Below, piece by piece: positions 10,613 through 20,575 of a stretch of 64,000 nt of DNA (its first letter is position 1; the number at the start of each line of letters is the position of its first letter). The translations under genes and the position numbers were made by a program. The DNA lies in NCBI GenBank assembly GCA_003342895.1, contig PTFA01000160.1:908849-972848 (forward strand), in the 5' to 3' direction. The DNA is from Casuarius casuarius (Eukaryota > Chordata > Aves > Casuariiformes > Casuariidae). The notes under the pieces are model-generated. The model was given only the letters and a program-made list of their open reading frames with translations. It ran no database searches and was not told the origin of the DNA.

Positions 10613-10671
10613 AATGACTAAAACTCCTGCCTGGCACGGAGGAGGCCCGGTTCAGGTCTCTGCTCCGCTAG
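10613..10671 (+). mobile_element. tRNA-headed SINE fragment
   Basis: The segment resembles the tRNA-derived head of reptile/bird SINEs: a degenerate A-box region (ACTAAAACTCCTGCCTGG), then 'gaggaggcccggttcaggtc' with a B-box-like GGTTCAGGTC, and 'tctgctccgc'. The known pattern is 'gttagagcactcgcctgg...gagacccgggttcaagtccctgctctgcc'. Only the head is recognisable. It is too degenerate to be a functional tRNA. Confidence 0.5.
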
Positions 10672-12295
10672 ATATTTAATGTTTTTTATAGGCAGAGTTC
10701 CGGTGCCAAAAGCAGAGCGGTGCCAGAACAGCCCGTAGCCCCACGCCTGCGGTGCTCAGCGGAGCAGAGAGGCTTGGACGGAGGCGCCACATCCATCACA
10801 GCTGCCCCAGGCCACCGGGTTGCTGCGGGTTGGGCTCTCATTTGTTCTCCCTCTTTCCCACTGATGCTTCGAGCAACAAAGTGGGTCAGGACCCGGTTCC
10901 TCCTCATCAGCCTCTGTCCTAGGCAGGATATTTCTAGCAATCGTTGTGTTCAAGGGTAGAGGCATCACCTTGAAAGCAGGGCTCTGTGTCCCTGCAGCCA
11001 CATCTGTTCCTAGCCTGAAGTCCAACAGACCAAATTTAACGTTGCCGGAAGGAGCGGTGGTCCCCAGAGCTGCCGTGTGTCCCAGATTGAACATCTCCCT
11101 CTTGAGTGTCATTTATTTCCTGCCCGTAGCAACATGCTGGGCAGTCAACCTTAAGCGGAGAAGAAAGGCGAGAGCTGGGAGCATCCTAAATGCCTCCAGT
11201 TTCGTTTTTGAGCCAATGTACTGAATAATAATCACAGGCCAAGGGGAAAGCTGCTCCTCGCTCAGATGTTGCTGGAGTCTGCAGCCTCTTATGTACCTGC
11301 CTGCCGCCTCCCCTGCTCAGTCTCTAAGGGTAGCCTTGTTCTTCTCCCGTTTAAGCATCTTCTACTAGGAAACAGGTTGCTGCCTCCCAGAGCACCCACG
11401 CGTCGAGGGCTGTGTCCGCGTGGTGCCGTCGCTGCCTGCCTCCAGTGCGCACGTCACCTTGGGCAGGCTGTGGCCCTTCTTTTTGGCCTTCGGTTCACAA
11501 ATTCTTTCAGCCATTTGGGGTTTCTGGGGAAGCAAATTCCTCTTTCCTCCTTTGTCTCCTTTCCTCTCAAATTGACCCCTCCTGAGAGCCCTTTTAGCCT
11601 CCTGTACCTCCATTTTCACCTCTTTTCTGGGTGTGGTTGGGTTAACCCTTCCCTTGCTGTTTGGAGCTTGCAAAATTATGCTGGCAGAGGATGCTTTATT
11701 TTAAAAGCAGAACAATCTCACGCCTTTTGACCACATCAGTGTAATGCTCGTTGTTAAATGTGCCATGTGTCTGCTACGAGGGCCCTTGGAGGGTGCCTGC
11801 GGGACGCTGCTCTAGACTATCCCAGCCCAGAGATTTTGCACACTGTGCTTCATTCTCATGCTCATTCATGAGGATTTCAACTCTCTGCAGAGCAAACAAA
11901 TGCATCTCGGCTTAAGAAAAAGTGAGCAACCTACGTGCCTGGTAGCAACACTTCAAAGCAGTGGGAGGCTCCAGGCACCACGAGGCCTCTCTGGCTTGAG
12001 CTCCTCCTGCCACCGCAGACAGGGTATTACCGCACTGTGCCGGGTCTGGCGGTGCCTGCAGAGGGGAAGCGCAAGCTCCGCGCGCGGAGGAGCGGCAGTT
12101 GGCTGGAGAGGACATGCCAAGACCAGCGAGCAGCTCGGGTGCTCCAGCTCGAAGCTCATCTGCTCGTTGGCAAGGCATCGTGCTTCTCGCTCTTCTTGCC
12201 TCTCCTGCTGAAGTGGCCGTGCTGGCACTGCGCTGCTTCCTGTATTTATGGCAGTAAAACTGTAATCTCCTTCGATCCTCAGAAACTTCCAGGAG
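10672..12295. other. No gene seen
   Basis: Ordinary mixed-composition DNA. A plus-strand frame at 11266-11730 is hydrophobic in places but resembles nothing known and overlaps a minus-strand frame. No repeat or RNA gene was recognised. Confidence 0.55.
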
Positions 12296-12440
12296 AGATT
12301 AATGGAAGCTCAGGTCAGCCATTAGTGACCGCTGCATAAATCACCCTCATTAGCCAAGCTCCCTTGGCAAGGCGTGCTGATATATGGACCCACTAAGTCT
12401 GTGAAGCATTAAGAAATCATGTTGTGGCCACATACCTGGG
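12296..12440. promoter_or_regulatory. Candidate conserved non-coding block
   Basis: AT-richer sequence with 'ccattagtgacc', 'gctgcataaatcaccctcat' and 'gcattaagaaatcatg'. Several TAA/ATTA cores lie close together, without recognisable repeat origin. Function is inference. Confidence 0.22.
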
Positions 12441-13229
12441 ACAGCTGAGGATCCCTGCTGCACTGAGCACCTCGTCTGGATGAGAAAGGGGTGGATTCTC
12501 CTTCTTGGCTGTCATTCTGGTGTTTGCAAGCTTTTATCCCTGCCCTGAACCACTCTGTGCTTTTTATCAAGTCCAGACTATGTTTTGGGTTGGCTACTGA
12601 GATGATTAACAGAAGCGAAGGGGAATCCAGCTGGGGTGGCAGCTCTCAAAGAAAGGACGTGCCCTGAGCTTGCCCAGACAACCCTTCAAAGAATCAAAGG
12701 TGTCAGAGTAACTTACCGTGAGAGCATTTCCCGATGGTAGAGCTGTGGATATTCTCTGGCTTTCAGTTCTTCCTGGTTGTCTGGAGGTCTGAAACAGCAA
12801 ACGCTACTCAACCCTGACATACATGGCCATACATACGAGCTGGTTCCCTTCCAAAATTTGATTTGAAGCTAAGATGGAAGAAAATCTAGGTCTTGCTCTG
12901 TGAGGGAAGTTGAGACCTAGGCCCAGATAAAACGTGTAAATGAGGCTGGAGGGTTGTTTGAAGCTGCAGCAGTCCTGGCTGGCAGCCTGGGAGATGTTCT
13001 GGATTTGCTGGCTTCTGCTTTCGTGAAATTTTGCCAGTGAAGCCCTGGAAACCTTTCCATATGCGAGGCGCTCATTTAAGAACCTGTGTCTTCATCCTGC
13101 TACCTCCTGAGTGCAAGGGCTGAAATGCGGTGGGCATAAACCGGTTTTGATTTAAAGGAGTGAGGGAAAGGCTCTGGAGATAGCATGTAGGAAGAGCATG
13201 TTTTGTGGACAAAGGGAAACCATAAGGCA
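12441..13229. other. No gene seen
   Basis: No exon, repeat or RNA was recognised. Frames are short and stop codons frequent, as expected for non-coding DNA of moderate GC. Confidence 0.6.
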
Positions 13230-13659
13230 CATGGGGAGCTGAGCTAAATACTATTTGTGGACATCTGCCCAAATAGAAATTCGTCCGTCAGAATGCTGAT
13301 AGACAGCAAAGAGGACAAAATACTGCTCCTGTGATTGCTTATTTAGCATGGGAACGCTGGAGTGGTTATCCAGGGCGCCCACGGATTTGGGAATCATCCA
13401 GCCCAAGACCATCGGGCTCAAGTGACTATTTGTATGGCATTCGGCGTAATTACTGCTGGGAAGAGTCGCCGTGGCCCTATAGCTTCTATGGATTTCCTGT
13501 ATTTGCAGCCACTGACTCATTCTGAATAATGGGCAATGGCATGAAATCAGGCAGTTTGCAGATAATTTAGGCACAGCCAAGAGCACTATATTCACAGGAT
13601 GAACTGTCTGCTGCCCTAAACGTATATGTAGCATTTTAAATTGTGACGTCTTTCTAATT
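13230..13659. promoter_or_regulatory. Candidate conserved block, open on both strands
   Basis: This block stays open for 127 codons on the minus strand (13251-13634) and for 64 codons on the plus strand (13331-13525), despite only moderate GC. The plus translation is unusually rich in Trp and Tyr. No domain is recognisable. The plus frame has no ATG at its start, since the frame begins at GTG. I favour a conserved non-coding element or chance over an exon. Confidence 0.25.
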
Positions 13660-13745
13660 AGAGCTTTGAGTATTTACTCAGGCAAAACTCCCGTTGACTT
13701 CATGGCGCGTTTAGCCGGGGTAAGGACTGTGGGATTTTGCCTTCG
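13660..13745. repeat. Possible old dispersed repeat with the 'AAACTCCCRTTGACTTC' motif
   Basis: 'caggcaaaactcccgttgac', then 'ttcatgg', and later 'gtaaggactgtgggattttg' recall a motif I remember as dispersed in turtle, crocodile and bird genomes (caaaactcccattgacttca... gtaaggactgcaggatttgg). I cannot assign a family name, and orientation is unknown. Confidence 0.35.
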
Positions 13746-14224
13746 ATGTCGGAGCTCTGGGTGAGGAAGCCTGACTTCCTCCCTGTGCACATGGCCCTGG
13801 GCACGTTGTTGGCGTGCGAGAAAGAACAGTCGCTTTCATTTTCTGCTCGCTGGTATTGAGACGATTGATGCTGCTATGTTTGTGTCTCAGGCACTGCAGA
13901 GAAAGCTGAAATCTTTCAAAACCTGTTTTCTTTGAGAATACAAAAAAAAATCACGAGAAACGCTAGCAAAAAAAGACACACAGAACCAGATCGAGGAATG
14001 TTTTTATTCATGTCAACTTTCATAAAGCTCCTCTCTCTCCTTCTGTTCCTCCACCCACCAAATCCGAATTCTGGGCCTCAGCAAGTGTCCCTTATGGTGA
14101 AAATTGTCTGTAGGAAGAAGCTGTGCACACGGGGCATATCTGATTACAGCCGAGGGCTTATTAGAGGCGGCTGCAGCTGAGGAGTGAATCTTTCTTTCCC
14201 CCGTTCAGCTAGGGCACAAGGCCT
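13746..14224. other. No gene seen
   Basis: Nothing recognisable apart from a short A-run near 13941-13950. Frames are short. Confidence 0.6.
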
Positions 14225-14330
14225 TGCGTGCCAGTGTTGGGTTAAATGTCCAATTAGTCTCTCACACTTCACCGTTAATCGCTGTTGTTTGTTGCTGAGT
14301 GAGAGCCGGTGGGATCCATTAACTCCTCTC
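14225..14330. promoter_or_regulatory. Candidate regulatory block with homeodomain and T-box-like motifs
   Basis: CCAATTAG, TCACACTTCACC (a T-box-like TCACAC core), GTTAATCG and a TTGTTTGTTG run lie within about 60 bp (14248-14300). The cluster is seen; function is inferred. Confidence 0.27.
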
Positions 14331-15639
14331 CTTCCTTCGGCTGGCCAGCTGGCTTGGGCCGGCTCCAGGTACGCTTTTGGGGTCTGCCGCAGCGGAGAAA
14401 TCTGGTCTTTCTTTGCTGAGGAAACATCGTGCTGAATTCTCTGCTTCCATGTTGATTGATAATCCTTTTTAGGCTGAAGAGGGGAGGCACAAAGGGAACC
14501 GTCAGAGGAGAATTGCAGGAGAAAGTCTAAGCACACAGCTTTCTACAGAACAGCAAGTCTCAGGCAGAGATGCAAAGGTTTATATAGAAATATAATTAAT
14601 AATCTAGTAAAAAGCTGCCTCCTAGCTAGTGTGATCATGCAAAACAAGACTCAGGGACCCTGGTTCAGCTTCTGAATGCATGAGAAAACAGGAGATTCTG
14701 AGAGGTTTCGGAAAAGTTATAAATTTTAAAATGTTTAGTCTATTTAATATTAGTGCAAAGCCAGCCAGTTTGAAACAAAACCACAGTGTGTGCCTGCCTT
14801 TGCAAATGTCCTACATTCCCCTGTTTTCCACCGGGAGTCGTTTTTTTCCGCTGTGCTCCTGCCCAGGCTGGCGGTCCTGCTAGGACAAAGCCTGAAAATG
14901 GCAGCTCCCGCGGAGAGAGGCCAAAGCATCAGCCGGAGCAGAGGAGACGCCGAAGAACGGCGAAAGGGCTCAGGAGAGTTACCTCTGAAATCGCAGCGTG
15001 GTCGCACAGCTCTGTCTCATTGAGTACGTTGTTCTCTGGTTGAGGTTTCATAACCAGCCGTGGCAGCTGTGTCCTAAGGGTTGCCTTGTCCTGGTCTGCG
15101 CTCAGAAGAGCTACCAGCTTTACTCAGTCCTCTCAGTCTTCGGTCAGAGATGGGTTAGCAGAGAATATCTTCAGTGCTCGGAGCCCTTCTCCGTCTCCCT
15201 GCCTGCAGGCCAGGCTATTTCTGTTGACACAGAGCCCCTTTCTCTTGCTCTGCGATGGCCCTGGCATCCTGGCGCTGACACTGCTTTCGCTGTGTAGAGG
15301 CTCCAGTAATTGCCCGTTTGCAGATTCTTTCCAAGGGCTCTGATCAGAGACGCTCTCATTGGCTTTGTCCAATTAATGTTATTTTTGAACCAGACTGGAG
15401 CAAGACAGTTAAAGTGAAATAAAAGCAGGAGCCAAGTGGACCTGATTNGCGAGCTCTGGATGGGCTCCCATGGCCTTTCCAAGGACACCTGGGGGCACTT
15501 TCAGATACTCTCCTCTACTACCACGAGTTTTAACTCTTTCAGTTGCATCTCAAGTGAAAAGGGCTCAAAAGGCCAGGACCGACTGCTTTAACGGGGTCTA
15601 CCTTCACGGCAGGCTCTTCCTTTTGATCGTCTTTCCAGC
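14331..15639. other. No gene seen; AT-rich subsection near 14580-14760
   Basis: 14580-14760 is markedly AT-rich, with 'tataattaataatct' and 'ttaatattag' stretches that could hold conserved or simply neutral sequence. The rest has ordinary composition. One ambiguous base N lies at 15448 inside a minus-strand frame. Confidence 0.5.
15448..15448. other. Isolated ambiguous base (N)
   Basis: A single N in otherwise complete sequence. Similar single Ns occur at 22228 and 24367. Single Ns suggest unresolved base calls or masked heterozygous sites rather than scaffold gaps. Confidence 0.95.
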
Positions 15640-16720
15640 TCTTCCTGAAGCTGGACGGTGGAGATTGGCACCTCCCCGCGCTCCTCAGGCGGTGGCACAG
15701 CTCCCGGAGCCGGGTGGCTGTCGCGTGGCCCGCGGGTGGGTTCAGAGGTGGCCGCGGGCCGGGAGCGCGCGAGCCTCGTTGCCTGGTCTCCGGAGGAAGG
15801 CACGCCGCACGGGCTGCGGGGGAGTTCCCGCTGTGCCTCGACAGGTCCTTGGGCATGGAGCATGGGAAAGAGCTGGTCTCGCTTCCAGCCTCCGGGAAAG
15901 ACTGGGAGGAGGAATCTATGACCAACCGATGAAATAATCCATTAAAAACTGACTACAGAATGACAGGATTTGGTTGTGCGCCTCGCCCTGCTGCCCACGA
16001 CAGGCGAGCGGAGGGTGAGGAGGTGGCGGGGGCTGCAGAGGCGGCTGTCTGACAAGTCGAGCCAGCAGTTTGGTTCCGCGCGAAGGAAAGAGCAGCAGCC
16101 GGCGCAAGGGTTGGGCGTCCGCCAGGGATCCCTGCAAGCCTGGCGCCAGCGCGGCATGGCCTTCGGTTTACACCGAGCCTCCCAGGAAGCTTTCTGGACA
16201 AGAACACGCCTGCCGAACAAGTCTCTGCAGACGTGGTGTTTCTGCGCATGGCGGAGAAACCCCCAAGCAGACCCATCATCCCCCGGCTGCTGCTGGAAAC
16301 ACCGCGGCATGCGGCACGCTCCCTCCTTTGCCGCGGCACGCTGGCCCGTGGGGCTTCTCCGACAGGGCTGCGGCAAGCTGGGATGGGGCAGGACGGTGCC
16401 AGCAGCCGCCCTCCCTGCCAGCTCCGCCAGCGCCGGAGGGGAGGAGCAGGCGGGTGGTGACGGGCTGCCCCCTTCCCGGAGCAGAAAGGCCGTGAGGAGG
16501 GAGGCAGCGTGGGAACATGTGGCCCAGGGCAGAGGCTGGGCCGCGGGGGGAGGATCTCGGCCGGGTCAGCAGCAGGGAGTGCTGCGAGCGGCCGCCGCGT
16601 GCCGTGGGGTGACGAGCGGAGCCAGAAGGGCTGGTGGAGGCAGCCCCGGAGTCTGCCGTGGTGAGGAGCCTGCTGGGAGACAGCTTGCTGTGTTATCTAG
16701 GAAGGGCTGTGGTTTCAGGT
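15640..16720. promoter_or_regulatory. CpG-rich region (orphan CpG island candidate)
   Basis: CpG dinucleotides are dense at about 15670-15830 and again at 16000-16650. Long frames exist on both strands here (for example 250 codons on the plus strand from 15970) but carry no domain. A strong donor-like CAG/GTGAGT follows immediately (GT at 16719), so a first exon of a non-coding transcript is conceivable. Confidence 0.4.
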
Positions 16721-17414
16721 GAGTTAGTCCAGAGGCAGAGCCAGTGCAAGGGACCAGAGATAACGAAGCCTGGGATGCCTGCAGACTAATTGCTGGGATG
16801 CCTGGCGCTCTGGGTCTGGCTCTGTGGAGTCCCAAGCGTCAGCATGCTTGAGCTGCCGTCTGGGTTGCAGCGGCTGCTTCTGCCTTTCATTGCAGAGTCA
16901 TCCGGCGAGACGCAGAACCGGCCCAGCTGCGCAGGGACCAGACGCGGGGCTCCGGCACGCTGCTGGCGGTGCTGCGTTTCGGTGTCCTGCGTTCCCTGCG
17001 GCGTGGGGCCCAGCCCCAGGAGGCAGGGCGCCCGGTGTCCCTCCTACGCCAGCCTCGCGTGCGGTGATGAAGGTGTTTCCCTGGGAGGTGGGAAGGAGCT
17101 GAACCCAGCCCTCCCCACCTCTTTGTCACTAAGCATGAGAGAGCGGTACCTGTCAGCTCTTGCAGCTTTCTTTTAAAGGCATTTTGTCAGATCCTAGTCC
17201 TTGCTGTGCCTGTGCGAGTGCTGTGGCTCATGCAGCCTCGCAGGCAACAGAGGTGTAAATTGGGGTTAGGCTGGATATAGGTGCCAAATGCTTTGGACCT
17301 CTCAAAGTGGAGGTGCCTCCCTTTCACCCTGGGCTTCATGGCTGTGCCTGTATCATAACTGGATGTAGCGCACAGGCACGTGGGCATTGCCCACCCCAGT
17401 AATAGCAGTGCTCA
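16721..17414. other. No gene seen
   Basis: Mixed sequence with a further CpG-containing part at about 16900-17060. No exon or repeat was recognised. Confidence 0.55.
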
Positions 17415-17630
17415 TAATATGAGTATTTCTAAAGCACCTCTCTTCCCCAAGCCCTGCACTTGCGGTGCCGCCTGGTAAAAATAGCACAGAGCTCTTCAGG
17501 GCTGTCCATCTTGTAAGGTGGCTAATTCAGCCCGGTAAATGTTATCATCCCCATTTTACAGGCAGAGAGGGAGCAGTTGGCCCGCAGTGAGTCAATGTCA
17601 AAGCGAGGGTTACGGCCCGGCGAGGCAGCC
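17415..17630 (-). mobile_element. MIR-type SINE, antisense
   Basis: The plus strand contains 'gttatcatccccattttaca', then 'ggcagagagggagcag' and 'cagtgagtcaatgtcaaagc'. This is the reverse complement of the MIR core and right part (consensus 'ttattatccccattttacag', 'gaggctcagagagg', 'gtaagtggcagagc'). The upstream 'gagtatttctaaagcacctc' fits the MIR 3' tail. It is one of the clearest ancient SINEs in the window. Confidence 0.75.
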
Positions 17631-17977
17631 CGGCCTCTCCTCCCTGCAGCCAGCGGCAGCTATTTCACTCCAAGCAACATCCACGCTGTGTGAGACTGGT
17701 GATATAAAGAACAAATAAAATGCTGTGCAAGCCAAAGGAAATGGCATCATTTAAAAATATGCACAAGGTTAACAGACACAGGGAGGACACAGCGCGTGTG
17801 GATGGATGGTAGGAGAGCTAACCGATGAGACCCAAAGGGCTTCAGAGTATAAGGCAGAACCTGCAAAATCGTCCAAGTGCATGTCAGAAGCAAATCTGGC
17901 TTCTTACCCTGCTTAAGGGGTGTCCCAGGCAGATGCCTATGGACTCAGATTGACTTAGCATTGCCATGTACCCGAGG
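17631..17977. other. No gene seen
   Basis: No recognisable element; an AT-rich portion lies near 17700-17770. Confidence 0.55.
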
Positions 17978-18005
17978 GATTGATTGATTGACTGATTGAT
18001 CGATT
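17978..18005. repeat. Imperfect (GATT)7 microsatellite
   Basis: Seven 4-bp units: GATT x3, GACT, GATT, GATC, GATT. The interruptions suggest an old, stable tract. Confidence 0.9.
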
Positions 18006-18496
18006 CTGCAGTGCTACTCCGTGGCCCTGCGCACAGCTTCATCACAAGCAATTAGCCGGGAGTGATGTGCAGCTCCGAGTGACAGCTGGGCTTGCTCAGC
18101 TGAGATGGGCTCCATCCATCCCCTGGTACGGTGGCACATCCCCAGCTGGATGAGACGAATCAGGGGAAGCACTTGAAGACACTCCCGGGGCTTTGAGTCT
18201 CCTGGGGAGAGGGAGTAGAATTAAGGGATTTTTAGAACATTTAAAAATGTTTGCTTTCCTAGCCCCGCAGGCGCGGCCTCAGGCATGTTGCCTACCCAAA
18301 TTAGGCCAGTGTCAGGTTTGTTGGCTGAGTGCAGAGTTTTCATTTAATTTTCTTCATCACACTCACTCACAGCAACCCCATGTGGATAGCTGCACCAGGA
18401 TGCAAAGCATCTGGGCGGCCTTTTGTCAGGCTCCCTGACTGATCTGTTTAAAACTGATTTCTCATGAATATTCAGGTATGTGAGAAGCAGCCAGGA
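18006..18496. other. No gene seen
   Basis: Ordinary sequence between the GATT tract and a SINE. Frames are short and unrecognised. Confidence 0.55.
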
Positions 18497-18660
18497 TGTT
18501 CTTGTAGTCAGGGCTGAAGGTACCTGGATTCAAACCTTAGCTGTGCCAGTGGCTTCCTATGGCTCCTTGGGCAAATCTTTTAATTTCTTTGTACCTCAGC
18601 TTCCAGGTGAATAACCTAGTAGATGGGTGAGCAGATGATTTGCTCCTCTGCGCAGCCATG
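18497..18660 (+). mobile_element. MIR-type SINE, sense
   Basis: The segment has a tRNA-like head with a B-box-like GGATTCAAACC (near 18527-18537), then 'agctgtgccagtggcttcc' and 'ccttgggcaaatcttttaat' and 'gtacctcagcttcc'. This matches MIR order (B box, 'ctgccacttactagctgtgtg', 'ttgggcaagttacttaacc', 'tgcctcagtttcc'). The 3' part after about 18620 is weak. Confidence 0.75.
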
Positions 18661-18667
18661 CGTGTAG

Positions 18668-18840
18668 AGTGCTGGATTAAGGCTTGGCATGGGTACTAGC
18701 CTTGCTTTTCTCAATCACTTGCTGTCTGACTTCACTTAGGTCAAACTTTCCTCCCCCACCTCTGTTATCCCATCTGTGAAACAGAGCTGATGATATCCAG
18801 GTGGTTTCCAAAAGAGCTGTTGTGCTATAAATAAGGATCG
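18668..18840 (+). mobile_element. Second MIR-type SINE, same strand, adjacent
   Basis: The segment reads 'cacttgctgtctgacttcac', then 'ttaggtcaaactttcctccc' and 'tctgttatcccatctgtgaa'. This follows MIR order ('cacttactagctgtgtgacc', 'caagttacttaacctc', 'tcatctgtaaaatggg'). It begins within 10 bp of the end of the previous SINE and has the same orientation, so either two insertions landed side by side or an old duplication occurred. Confidence 0.65.
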
Positions 18841-20562
18841 GCTATGAGGAACAAAAAGGACTGTGGGTCCTAAGGGTCTCTTTGTGTGTGTCAGAACTGC
18901 TTGCTGGAAATATTTTGCCTTGGCCACATTTACAAAGAAGAGTTGTGAGATGGGAGTGAAACGCATGCACGAAACTGCAGGTGAGCACCTTGGAGGAAAA
19001 GGATCATTCAGCAAGGGAAAACGTTTGTAGAAGTGAATTCAGATAAGTTTCCCTCGCCAATGGTATTTGTTCCCCCCAAGATGAAAATGGGCAGGATCCA
19101 GCCTATGTCATTAAAAGCTAAGCCTTCAGCTTGGCTTGGGCAGGGTGTCCCTGAGAGCCCGCTCCCGGAGCCAGCGCTGCCTTCGCCACGGGGTGGATAA
19201 GATTTCCATCCCAACCTCCTCTGCACAAACATTGGGGGCTGACGGACTCGAGCGAACTGCTGATTCTGTGCTCCGAGGTCCTTGGTTTGTGGCTAAAAGC
19301 TTGGCAAGAAGGGAGATCTGGGGGCAGGGAAGGCCCTTGCGGAGTGATTGATGTGTTTTCTCCCTGAGCGCGTTGTTGCCTGGCCCACTGCTTTATTACA
19401 GCCTGGTGAGGCCTGGTTTCCGATCTCGCCCCCGCTCCCAGCGCACGGGAACAGCTGGATGGAACCAAATTTTCACTTGCCTTTGAAGAACCAGCAGGTC
19501 CCGTGGCCAGAAAAAACATTTACTGAAAAAATAGTAATAGATCTGTTTCCCTTTCGTCAGGGTGAGGAAGGGAGCTCCGATGTTGACGTTTCTTACGCGA
19601 GATTCAGGAATAGCTGTCTTTTAAAATGAGAGCCCAGCGTGTTAGCAAACTGGAAGGGCATCTGACACCTATGAGTCCCCTGGAAGCAGCCCAGGGCTTG
19701 TGGGGAAGGCCCTTTGCTTCCTTGGCTGTGATGGGCTTTGAACGGATATTTCTCTGAAACCAGTGCTTCTGTTTAGTGGTTTTCCCTTAATAAAAGAGAT
19801 TTTCCTGCTGCAAGGATGTCATTGCCGAGGAATTATTGCTGGGCCTGGCCTTTACATCTTTCAAAACTTGTCTGGCCTCGAAGGCTGTTTACATGAACTT
19901 GTGAGATCACCCTCTCCAGGGCAGCTGCAGTAGCTAGATCTTTCCTGAGCTGAGATTTACCCCAGTCGAGGAGCTATTTCCTTAAATGAGGGCTGTTTCC
20001 TCACTGGAACTGGCTCCTAGCTAGAGCCTGACCCCCATCACAATCTGCTTACGGTTATCGTTTCGTCTCCATTGAAGGAACTGGTCCTCCCGGGGTCCTG
20101 AGGGCCTTTTCACAGCCTAGCTGGGGCTGCGTATGACCTTGCCAGGTCTAGGAAACATTGAACGAGAAAGATCTACCACACACAGCTCACTGAAACCATC
20201 AAAGCTGCTACCTAAGAGGAAAAATGAAACTTCTTGCCCATGAGATCTTCCTTTCTTCCAGGGGGCCATGAGCTGAGATACGCAATGGCCCAGGCTTTGT
20301 TTTCTGCATTAGAAATGAGAAGTTATGTCCCACCTTGACTGTGCTGTTTACCCTCTCCTCTGTCCATGCACAAATACCACACCGGCTTCCACTGAACTTC
20401 TTTTAGATGCAGATATTTTTTAAGCCTATCATTATTCTTGATCAGCTAGATGCTCAGCACTGGGGCACCTTTGTTCCTATGGGCCTTAAACCACATTGTT
20501 CCTCCTCCTCCGGAAATTCGCCTGACCTTCATGCTGGGCTCCGGTCAGCCAAGCCCCATGGT
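18841..20562. other. No gene seen
   Basis: No exon, RNA or transposon was recognised in about 1.7 kb. Part of it (19780-19910) is AT-richer and could be a conserved block, but the motif content is not striking. Confidence 0.5.
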
Positions 20563-20575
20563 GGGCGGGGGGGGG
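20563..20575 (+). repeat. G-tract (GGGCG9)
   Basis: Three G, one C, then nine G. A potential quadruplex-forming or slippage-prone run. Confidence 0.8.
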
